From Brevundimonas huaxiensis (GTDB lineage: Bacteria; Pseudomonadota; Alphaproteobacteria; Caulobacterales; Caulobacteraceae), in assembly GCF_014218725.1 (NCBI RefSeq), contig NZ_JABBJE010000005.1, positions 152,054-216,053 on the forward strand: a DNA stretch of 64,000 nt. The letters run 5' to 3'. Shown here piece after piece: positions 25,890-32,704 of this stretch. The position numbers and the translations under genes were made by a program. The notes under the pieces were generated by a model. That model searched no databases. It saw only the letters and a program-made list of their open reading frames with translations, and was not told the origin of the DNA. Numbering within the stretch: the stretch's first letter is position 1; each line of letters starts with the position of its first letter.

Positions 25890-27588
25890 AATCCGGCACG
25901 CTGCCCTTCCAGAGCAGGCGATCGACGTCGAGCAAGGCTTCGGTCCTGCCCCGGTCGATGATCCCGCGCGACGCCAGGCGACCGTCGAGCAAATGCGCGC
26001 GCAGGAAGGGGAGGCTGGCGGCGGCCTGGCGTCCAAAATAGGCGGTCATCTCACCCTTGGACCGACGATGAAGGATCTCCGGCGGCAGGCGGTCAGCGAA
26101 AGCGGCGCGCGCCAGTCTCCGGTCGGCCTCACCGTCGTCGGTCAGCATGGGCACGGACAGTCCCAGAGCCAGTTCGACGACGGGCTGGGCCAGCAGGGGA
26201 TGGATCAGATCGGCGGCCTCGGTCCGTCGGCACTGGCTCTGGTAGGCCAGACCGGCGGCCACGGACTCGACCTGGAGGCGCTTGGCCGGCGGGACGGTCT
26301 CCAGATTGCGGAGCCAGGGGTGCAAGGCCTCATCGGCGTCAAACGGCCCGACGCTGTCCGGATTGAAGATCGACAAGGCCCGGGCCGACCGGTCCAGGGG
26401 CGCGCGGCGGGGCGTCGTCAAGGCGGTCTTCAGCAGGGCCCAGGTCGAGCGCCTTGTCCACCTCGCCAGCTTCGGCAGCGCGGGGCTGAACACGGCGCGA
26501 AGTCCGCGCTCTCGGAGCACATCGGTGAAGATCTCCGGCACGCCCATCTGGAAGAAGACCCCGTCTCCGCCTTTTCCGGTCAACAGCCCGTCGACCCCGT
26601 GTTCCCGACAGGCCGAGGCGACGGCCGCGTCGAAGGCGTAGTCCCGGCCGTTCACGCCGGGCCTGGGTCCCTTGGCGGTGATCTGGAACCCGTCCTCCGT
26701 CATGGGCTGAACCGCTCTCTGAACGCAGTGCGGCTCGAACCCCAGGCGATCCCCGAGGGTGCGGACGAACCGGCGCTCGTCGCCCTCCGCGAACGGTCCG
26801 TACATGTTGAACCAGAGCCGGGGCCCGGCGCCGGCGGCCCTGAAGGCTCCCGCGACGATGGCTGAATCCAGGCCGCCGGACACCTCCACGCCGGGCCGGG
26901 CGACGGCCTGGGCGAACGCCGCGAGGCAGCCGTCGATCCGTTGACGCAGAAGCGACGCGCCTTCTCTGGGGTCCGAGGTGATAGAGCCGGTGAAGTCGAC
27001 CGGACGCCAGACCGGTGTGACACGCCGGGCGTTGAGATCGGTCAGATCGCCCGCTTCGGCGACGCGGATGCCCACGAGCGGACTGGCGGCGGTCGCATTG
27101 ATCGGATCGCGCAGCAGGCCGCCGACCCGATCCCAGTCGATCTGGATCGGGGGCGCCGCGAGCGCCATAAGCCAGTCGGACAGTTCCGAGGTGACGATCT
27201 GGACGCCTTCGCGCCGCCAGGCCACGCATTCGTGGGCCCCGCTCGGATCCCTGAGGATCTGCCTCACCTGACCCCGCGGCGTTCTGAACAGGGCGACGTA
27301 GCGCCCCCAGTATCGCCGGACCAGCGCGCGGGCGCGATCGGCGTCTTCGCCGAGCGTGGGAATGGGGCGGCGATCGCCATCGAGCGCATCAAACAGATCG
27401 CCCAGCACGAGAAGATGATCTCCCGCCGGTCGATGGACCCTCGGCGGTCGGGGTCCGCGCACGCCGACCCAGGCCTGGTCCAGGGCCTGGACCGGGGCGA
27501 AGCCATGGGCCTGGGCCCTTGCGACGAGGGTCTCGGCCAGATCGAGGCGGCTCGTGTCCGTCCAGGCGAGATGCAGGAAATGCCCCAT
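25825..27588 (-). CDS. Lasso-peptide macrocyclase (C protein, asparagine-synthetase-like)
   Basis: 587 residues. The N-terminal half resembles the glutaminase fold but lacks the Cys2 nucleophile (it begins Met-Gly-His), as in lasso cyclases. The C-terminal half has the ATP-pyrophosphatase loop SGGLDS (about residues 236-241) and a downstream LLTGKGGDGVFF stretch. It adenylates the core side-chain carboxylate, and the N-terminal Gly amine then closes the ring. ATG 27588 lies 1 bp after the B gene's stop codon. The downstream end overlaps the isopeptidase gene by 65 bp, tail to tail. Confidence 0.92.
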   Translation of the reverse strand: MGHFLHLAWTDTSRLDLAETLVARAQAHGFAPVQALDQAWVGVRGPRPPRVHRPAGDHLLVLGDLFDALDGDRRPIPTLGEDADRARALVRRYWGRYVALFRTPRGQVRQILRDPSGAHECVAWRREGVQIVTSELSDWLMALAAPPIQIDWDRVGGLLRDPINATAASPLVGIRVAEAGDLTDLNARRVTPVWRPVDFTGSITSDPREGASLLRQRIDGCLAAFAQAVARPGVEVSGGLDSAIVAGAFRAAGAGPRLWFNMYGPFAEGDERRFVRTLGDRLGFEPHCVQRAVQPMTEDGFQITAKGPRPGVNGRDYAFDAAVASACREHGVDGLLTGKGGDGVFFQMGVPEIFTDVLRERGLRAVFSPALPKLARWTRRSTWALLKTALTTPRRAPLDRSARALSIFNPDSVGPFDADEALHPWLRNLETVPPAKRLQVESVAAGLAYQSQCRRTEAADLIHPLLAQPVVELALGLSVPMLTDDGEADRRLARAAFADRLPPEILHRRSKGEMTAYFGRQAAASLPFLRAHLLDGRLASRGIIDRGRTEALLDVDRLLWKGSVPDFTMAAVTESWVRRWEAIGAAA

Positions 27589-27589
27589 C

Positions 27590-28336
27590 TCAGACCACCA
27601 TGATCGGGGTGTAGACCCCGACCCGGTCCGGCTCGTCGTCAAGCACCGTATCGCCGACCTGAAGCCAGCAGTGCGCCGAGAACGGCCAGGTGCGCACCCC
27701 GAACACCCACTGCACCTCTCCGCCGGCGTCCCGGATGAGGGCGCGCAAAAGATGGGCCCGATACAGGCAGGCGCCCTGCCCCGGAGCCCAGGGCAAGAGA
27801 CGAACGAAGGTCGAGGTCAGCCGGGCAAGCTCCGCGTCTGACACGGTCGCGGCCGAGGGCCGCCGACGGGCGGTCGCGAGAAGGTCGGCCAGGGACCGGG
27901 TCTCGAAATTCCGTCCCTCGCGCCACCAGGCCCACCAGAACCGGCCCGCCGCGAACACATCGGTTGCGGATGAGCCGGGCAGGCTCAGCGACCGTCTCGG
28001 CGCGGGCGGGGCTGCGGCCCGCTTCGGGCCTGGATCGCCCAGAAAGCCGGCTTGCCCGAGCTGGGCGATGACGTCTGCGGGCGCGACGATCCGGGCGCCG
28101 TCGACCTGGATGACGGCTCCCGCGCCCGGCAGGCAGCTATAGGCGTCGGTCCGCGCGTCAAGCACGATGACGTCCTCATCGACGACGGCGAAATGGAGAT
28201 GTTCCGACAGGTGGGCGATGACGCCTTCCGAAACGGGGGAGGTCGAATCTGTCGGATCGAGGGACGGGTTCAGCATCGGGACACGCGCGTGGCGGCAAGG
28301 GACGAGCGCCGGAACGACGATCGTCCCCCTGGCCAT
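27590..28336 (-). CDS. Lasso-peptide B protein: fused RRE and transglutaminase-like leader peptidase
   Basis: 248 residues. Residues about 34-102 resemble a PqqD-like RiPP recognition element (VIVLDARTDAYSCLPGAGAVIQV). Residues about 125-248 are the transglutaminase-like peptidase with the probable triad Cys190 (GACLYRAHLL), His222 (SAHCWLQ) and an Asp near 233 (LDDEPDRVG). It binds the leader and removes it after the -2 Thr dipeptide. The ATG overlaps the stop of the adjacent precursor gene (TGATG), so the two are translationally coupled. Confidence 0.9.
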   Translation of the reverse strand: MARGTIVVPALVPCRHARVPMLNPSLDPTDSTSPVSEGVIAHLSEHLHFAVVDEDVIVLDARTDAYSCLPGAGAVIQVDGARIVAPADVIAQLGQAGFLGDPGPKRAAAPPAPRRSLSLPGSSATDVFAAGRFWWAWWREGRNFETRSLADLLATARRRPSAATVSDAELARLTSTFVRLLPWAPGQGACLYRAHLLRALIRDAGGEVQWVFGVRTWPFSAHCWLQVGDTVLDDEPDRVGVYTPIMVV

Positions 28337-28455
28337 CAGGCCCCGCCGTCGTAGGGCATTTCTTCTTGCTCCAGCGGCGGGCCGATGAGCGCGCCTCTCG
28401 TGAGCCTGCTGACGGGACCAAGATCGATCAGTCGGATGCGGGTGATGCCAGTCAT
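28336..28455 (-). CDS. Lasso-peptide precursor 1 (proximal to B)
   Basis: 39 residues. The leader MTGITRIRLIDLGPVSRLTR (20 aa) has Thr at position -2 before the core. The core is GALIGPPLEQEEMPYDGGA (19 aa). Gly1 and Glu9 are the expected ring partners, giving a 9-residue macrolactam and a 10-residue tail. The start has a GGAGG at 28461-28465, 5 bp upstream. It is 26/39 identical to the second precursor upstream. Its stop overlaps the B gene start. Two residues of the ring are Pro6-Pro7, which limits ring flexibility. Confidence 0.92.
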   Translation of the reverse strand: MTGITRIRLIDLGPVSRLTRGALIGPPLEQEEMPYDGGA

Positions 28456-28523
28456 GAGAGCCTCCTGGTTTGTGACGCCGCAGGATCGCGGCCCTTCATG
28501 GAGCCGCTCGCGGGCCTCGGGCC

Positions 28524-28547
28524 GCAATCTATATCTGTCGTGTATTT
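28524..28547 (-). promoter_or_regulatory. Conserved 24-bp upstream element, copy 1 (precursor 1)
   Basis: Identical over 24 bp to 28868-28891, and both lie 68-69 bp upstream of a precursor start codon. On the minus strand it begins AAATACACGACAG and ends with the AT-rich ATATAGATTGC. No matching -35 hexamer is shared outside the block, so it may be a non-sigma70 promoter or an operator. Confidence 0.65.
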
Positions 28548-28652
28548 GGGGTGGCGGCCTGGGCTTCGGCTCAGCGCCTCAGTCGCAAGAAAGCCGCCGC
28601 GACGGAGGTCGGGCGGCGGCGCCGCGTGGGGGCGGATATGGACGGAAGACGA

Positions 28653-28668
28653 GCGCCGCAAGCGGCGC
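28653..28668 (-). terminator. Hairpin between the two precursor units
   Basis: A perfect 7-bp stem GCGCCGC/GCGGCGC with a 2-base loop starts 12 bp downstream of the stop codon of precursor 2. There is no long T-run, only TCGTCTT. It may be a weak terminator or a 3'-end stabiliser. Confidence 0.5.
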
Positions 28669-28680
28669 CCGTCCCTGCCG

Positions 28681-28800
28681 TCAGGCTACGCCGTCAAACG
28701 GCGTCTCTTCGATCTCCAGCGGCGGCCCGACGATCGCGCCCCGGGTGAGGGCGGTGACGGGTCCAAGGCCGATCAGTCGAATCTGAACGGTGCTGGTCAT
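28681..28800 (-). CDS. Lasso-peptide precursor 2 (distal, upstream unit)
   Basis: 39 residues. The leader MTSTVQIRLIGLGPVTALTR has Thr at -2, and the core is GAIVGPPLEIEETPFDGVA (19 aa). Gly1 and Glu9 would close a 9-residue ring. The core keeps G-A-x2-G-P-P-L-E, EE, P-[YF]-D-G and the C-terminal Ala of precursor 1. GGAGG lies at 28806-28810, 5 bp before ATG. The gene has its own copy of the 24-bp upstream element, so it is a duplicated complete unit rather than a bare duplicated ORF. Confidence 0.92.
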   Translation of the reverse strand: MTSTVQIRLIGLGPVTALTRGAIVGPPLEIEETPFDGVA

Positions 28801-28867
28801 AGTAGCCTCCATTCGCTTGTCGCCGCGGAATGCGGCAGGTCATGGAGCGCCCGGCCAGGGCAGGGCG

Positions 28868-28891
28868 GCAATCTATATCTGTCGTGTATTT
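28868..28891 (-). promoter_or_regulatory. Conserved 24-bp upstream element, copy 2 (precursor 2)
   Basis: Exact 24-bp match to 28524-28547. The following leader region to the start codon is also similar between the copies (shared GGAG, TCATGGAGC and GCCGC stretches), with nearly the same length (67-68 bp). It begins 13 bp past the end of the upstream HTH gene. Confidence 0.65.
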
Positions 28892-28904
28892 CAACCGCAG
28901 CGGG

Positions 28905-29393
28905 TCAACCCTCCTCTTCCGGCGGCTTGCCCGCCAGACGGTCGCGGCCTGCGTCGAGCCAGGCCTCGGTCTCCTCGTTTTTCGTCCGGTTCTCGTCCTC
29001 GAGCCTGCGGAAGGTGGCGGTGAAGGCCTCGATGAGCGCCCGCGGATCCAGGGTCATGAGGCGATCGCCCATGGCTCCGACGAACTCGCCCAAGGCGATG
29101 AGGAAGATCAGCATCAGCTTGCTGTCGGCCGTCTGACGCGCGAACTCCGTCGAGCCCAGCGACGGTCCGAGCAGCAGGGACCAGGGATCGCAGTTAGTCG
29201 CCAGGGCGAAGCGGTGGACGTAATCGAGGTTCACCCGGCCCGATCCCGCCTCGAAATATTCGTAGGTTCGAAGCGGCAGGTTCATCGCCGTCGCCACCTG
29301 CTGGGCCGTCATGTTCCGCGCGCGGCGCACCGCCCGCGCAGCCAGGCCGATCAGTCGTGCATCACTCAACTTTTCCGGTGGATCGGGCGGCAT
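28905..29393 (-). CDS. Cro/CI-type HTH regulator beside lasso precursors
   Basis: 162 residues from ATG 29393. The HTH region (about 10-65) reads LIGLAARAVRRARNMTAQQVATAMNL, RTYEYFEAGSGRVNLDYVHRFALATNCDP. The remainder is helical and acidic (ENRTKNEETEAWLD). It is transcribed toward the precursors and ends only 13 bp before the conserved upstream element of precursor 2. A regulator of the lasso operon is likely from position. A TTG at 29417 would extend it by 8 residues. Confidence 0.75.
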   Translation of the reverse strand: MPPDPPEKLSDARLIGLAARAVRRARNMTAQQVATAMNLPLRTYEYFEAGSGRVNLDYVHRFALATNCDPWSLLLGPSLGSTEFARQTADSKLMLIFLIALGEFVGAMGDRLMTLDPRALIEAFTATFRRLEDENRTKNEETEAWLDAGRDRLAGKPPEEEG

Positions 29394-29638
29394 AGGCGTT
29401 CGACCTTTCTCCACCAAAGGTGCTGTGTTCGGTGAGTCCGATCAATGCAGGCGTGTGCGACTTTTTTGGATGATTTCGGAACCACGAGACCAACCCGCAA
29501 GAAAACGGCGGGGCCGATGCAATCCCATGGCGGCCTTCCCGACGAAGATTTTCGCAGACGATTTCGCCCCTTTGGGGAACGATAGAGCGACGGACGATCA
29601 GGAGCCGGCGGGGGCGCCGGGAAGATCGGGATCGGGTC

Positions 29639-30346
29639 ATGGCGCGTAACCGCGACCCGTTCACCCAGGCGCTGACATCGCTGCGTGAACGGATTCATTC
29701 GGGAACCCTGGCCGGCGGCGCGCCGGTGATCGTACAGGACGAAGCCGCACGGCTGCGCCTGTCCACCACGCCGGTGCGGGAGGCCCTGGCGCGGCTCAGC
29801 GGAGAGGGTCTCGTCGAGCGCGCCGCCTCGGGCGGATACGTCACCCTGCGGCTCGACGCCGCCGCGGCGCGCGATCGCTATGTCATGCAGGCGCATTACG
29901 TGCGCATCGCCGTCGACGCCAATGTCCGGGCGCTCGGATCGTTGCGGCCACCCGCCCCGCCGTTCGAGGCGCACGCGCCGCCCATCGCCGTGGAGCGGCT
30001 GTTCGCCGCCATCATCTGCAGCGCGGGCAACCAAGTGCTCTGGGAGGCTTACCGGAAGGTCAGCAGCCAACTCGATCTCGTCAGGCGGATCGAGGCGGTC
30101 CTGTTTGACGATCTCGCCGTTGAGGCCACATCGCTTTATGCGGCCTACGCCGACGCGGCTTCGCCCAGATTCGCCCTCGCCCTGGACCGCTACCACGAGC
30201 GCCGGATCAGCGCGGCCGGCGCCCTGGCCGCGCTGGTGGTCGGTGGCGTGCAGACCGGCCCGGTCGAGGCGGACGCGGACCACGTGCGCGGAGATCAACC
30301 GGCCTCGGCCACGAGCGCAGGGACACGCGCGCAACGCCGCTCATGA
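29639..30346 (+). CDS. GntR-family regulator 1
   Basis: 235 residues. The N-terminal winged HTH reads ALTSLRERIHSGTLAGG...DEAARLRLSTTPVREALARLSGEGLVERAASGGYVTLRL, with the GntR TTPVREAL motif. A helical ligand-binding domain follows. It is divergent from the Cro/CI-like gene (245 bp apart), so this space probably carries promoters for both. Its 3' end overlaps the second GntR gene by 52 bp, tail to tail. GntR genes are found in Caulobacterales lasso loci, which suggests a regulatory link. Confidence 0.85.
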   Translation: MARNRDPFTQALTSLRERIHSGTLAGGAPVIVQDEAARLRLSTTPVREALARLSGEGLVERAASGGYVTLRLDAAAARDRYVMQAHYVRIAVDANVRALGSLRPPAPPFEAHAPPIAVERLFAAIICSAGNQVLWEAYRKVSSQLDLVRRIEAVLFDDLAVEATSLYAAYADAASPRFALALDRYHERRISAAGALAALVVGGVQTGPVEADADHVRGDQPASATSAGTRAQRRS

Positions 30347-30900
30347 TAGGCCTCGAGCAAGCCCAGAAGGTCAGGGATGCGTCCCTCGACGATCTTCGAG
30401 ACCATCGTCCGGACCGTCGCTCCGTCGCTCGCGTCGAGGCGGCGCTCAACCGTGAGCACCGCCTTCAACCGATCAACGACGCGCCGGTGCGCCAGGATCA
30501 GGGCGGCGTTCGAGGACTGGGTGATGACGGCGTCGAAGAGAGTCTGCACCCCGGCGAGCGGATCGACCGCGACGGCCGCCTTGCGCAGCGGCGTCAGCCC
30601 GCGCGGATAGAGGGTCAGGGCGGCGTTCAGATAGGCGAGCTGGAGCTCGAACAGATCGATAATCTCGGAGGGACCGAGAGCGGGATAGAAATAACCGCGG
30701 CCACGACGGCGCTCGATCAGGCCCTGGCCGGCCAGGCACGCCAGGGCTTCCCGCACGGGCGTGGCGCTGAGACCGACCTCGGCCGCCAGTTCCGTCACCA
30801 CGATCGGCTCGCCCGGGACGAACCGGCCTGCGGCGGCAAATCGTTGTACAGCACCCAGAGCGGCCCCATAAGGATCGCGCGGTTCCAAAGCCTGCATCAC
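30295..30900 (-). CDS. GntR-family regulator 2
   Basis: 201 residues, a paralogue of GntR 1. The HTH reads AAGRFVPGEPIVVTELAAEVGLSATPVREALACLAGQGLIERRRGRGYFY. The C-terminal domain shares QSSNAALILAHRRVVDRLKAVLTVERRL with the GNQVLWEAYRKVSSQLDLVRRIEAVL stretch of regulator 1, and both end in AYHERR or RYHERR. The two genes converge with a 52-bp overlap. This looks like an inverted duplication followed by divergence. The inverted repeat at 30921-30949 lies just upstream. Confidence 0.85.
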   Translation of the reverse strand: MMQALEPRDPYGAALGAVQRFAAAGRFVPGEPIVVTELAAEVGLSATPVREALACLAGQGLIERRRGRGYFYPALGPSEIIDLFELQLAYLNAALTLYPRGLTPLRKAAVAVDPLAGVQTLFDAVITQSSNAALILAHRRVVDRLKAVLTVERRLDASDGATVRTMVSKIVEGRIPDLLGLLEAYHERRCARVPALVAEAG

Positions 30901-31300
30901 GCCCTCAACACTGTCTTGGGCGGACCGGGAAACGGGGGGAGCCGGTCCGATTGCTCAGAATACTGCAAATATTTTTCGCACAATGCAAGGTTATATTTTA
31001 TAGGCGACAAAGTTGCGGAGAGCCCGCAATTTTCTTGCGGTTGATATCTGAAGATCTTCAAATCGGCCTATTTTTCCCTTCTCGATTACTCTCGGCGTGC
31101 TCGACTTGTGGTGTCCTCCAATTGCTAACAAACGGCTGACACACGTCCGCGCCTTGACGTGGCAAATCTTTTCGCTGGGCCAAGCGTCGCAATTCTTTTT
31201 CAAGGGCCGCCTGCCGCCGTCTTCCTCGTTCCGAGGCGCGCCTTGACCGACAAGCCCGCCACCGTCTACCGAACTTGAACTGCAAGCACAGGATCAGCCT
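30901..31300. other. AT-richer intergenic region with inverted repeat, no confident gene
   Basis: The first 50 bp hold the inverted repeat CGGACCGG (30921-30928) / CCGGTCCG (30942-30949), a possible GntR operator or hairpin. From about 30955 to 31200 the base composition is clearly lower in GC than the surroundings. Short minus-strand frames exist (31058-31285 and 30991-31203), but neither shows a recognised domain. It may be decayed foreign DNA. Confidence 0.5.
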
Positions 31301-32704
31301 TCAGTTCGCCAGACCTGCGTCCCTCCAGCCTGCGCCAAGGGCCAACTGAGCCGCGGCCCAGGCCTGGGCTTCCTGCGCCTGGGCCTGCAGCGTGTCGAGG
31401 CGTGCGGAAAGGGCGTCTGCCTGAGACCGGGAAAGGTCGATCCTTGAAATCTGCCCCGCCTGTTCCTGCGCCCCGGCAAGGGCGGACAGACGCTCTGATG
31501 CAACCAAGGCGCGGTGTGCGGCGGACGCCGCGGCGCGAGAGCCGGTCCAGGCGTCGAGCGCGTCGTCGGCTTCCTTGAGCGCCGTCAGCACCGTCCCTTC
31601 CCATCTGGACATCGCCGCATCCGCGCCGGCGTCGGCGGCGACGAGGCGGGCGCGGATCCGATCCAGATCGAACACGCCCCAGCTCAGGGTGGGACCGAAC
31701 GCGAACCCGAACGCGCCACGGTCTCCCAAGCGATCAGGCTCGGCGGTCAGGCCGGCGCTTCCCGACAGGCTGATCCGTGGATAGAGATCGGCGCGGGCCA
31801 CCCCGGCCCGGGCGGCGGCGGCGGCGAAGCGGCGTTCGGCGGCGGCGACATCAGGCCGCCGGCGGATCATGTCGGTCGGGCTTCCAGCGATCAGCGTCTG
31901 GGGAATCGTGAGAGAACCGGTAAAAGGCGCCTCTGTGACCGGCGCGTCTCCGGTGAGCACCGCCAAACGACGGGCGGCGTTGCGTTTCTCCGCGGACAGA
32001 CGGGGCAGGTCTGCACGCGCCGCCTCCACCGCAGCGACGGCCTCCGTCACATCCAAAGACGATGCGCCCCCCTGGCCTTCCGCGACGCGCAGTCGCGCCT
32101 CCACGGATTCCAGCGCGGCGAGTCTTTGCTGCGCCGTCTCTTCCAGCCCGGCCAGAGACCGATAATCCAGCCAGGCGCGCACGACGCCTGCGGCGACGGC
32201 CGCTTCGGTCTGACGACGGAGCCAGAGCGCCTCCCCCGCGTCGGCCCGGGCCGCCTCGATGTTGGCTGAGAGCCCTCCGAACAGATCGATCTCCCAGGAG
32301 AGGGCGGCGCCGACATCAGCCAGCGTCTGGGTCGGCAGGCGGTCGGGCGTGCCGGGGATGGGCGGCTGTGACAGGCCCGCCGTTCGCGTTCGCGCGAGGC
32401 GAGCGCTTGCGTCGCCCAAAGGACGCGCCGCAGCCCTCGCTTCTCCGGCCAGGGCGTCGGCGGCCTTCAGATTGGCGCTTGCGGCTCGCAGGTCGGCGTT
32501 TCGAACAAGCGCCCGTTCGACAAGCCGGTCCAGAGCCGGGTCTTGGAACGCGCGCCACCAGTCCAGCACAACCACGCCCTCGTCTTCCGCCTGCGGCGTA
32601 GTCCAGGCCGCCAAGTCCGGGGCTGAAAAGGTCCGTTGCGGCGCCGTGGCGCATCCGGCCAAGGCGACGATCATGAGCGCGGGAACGATGATTTGGACTT
32701 TCAT
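31301..32704 (-). CDS. NodT-family outer-membrane efflux lipoprotein
   Basis: 467 residues from ATG 32704. The lipoprotein signal peptide ends LAGC (residues 15-18). Two outer-membrane efflux protein repeats follow, with typical features LWWRAFQDPALDRLVERAL, SWEIDLFGG, RRPDVAAAERRFAAA, LSWGVFDLDRIRARL and the closing LALGAGWR. It forms the outer-membrane duct of the RND pump encoded just upstream. The start overlaps the pump gene's stop by 4 bp (ATGA). The upstream in-frame extension to 32851 is antisense to pump coding sequence and is rejected. Confidence 0.92.
   Translation of the reverse strand: MKVQIIVPALMIVALAGCATAPQRTFSAPDLAAWTTPQAEDEGVVVLDWWRAFQDPALDRLVERALVRNADLRAASANLKAADALAGEARAAARPLGDASARLARTRTAGLSQPPIPGTPDRLPTQTLADVGAALSWEIDLFGGLSANIEAARADAGEALWLRRQTEAAVAAGVVRAWLDYRSLAGLEETAQQRLAALESVEARLRVAEGQGGASSLDVTEAVAAVEAARADLPRLSAEKRNAARRLAVLTGDAPVTEAPFTGSLTIPQTLIAGSPTDMIRRRPDVAAAERRFAAAAARAGVARADLYPRISLSGSAGLTAEPDRLGDRGAFGFAFGPTLSWGVFDLDRIRARLVAADAGADAAMSRWEGTVLTALKEADDALDAWTGSRAAASAAHRALVASERLSALAGAQEQAGQISRIDLSRSQADALSARLDTLQAQAQEAQAWAAAQLALGAGWRDAGLAN

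Noticed and set aside
31058..31285. 75-residue minus-strand basic frame
   Set aside because: No recognised domain, competing frames overlap it, and the region looks decayed.
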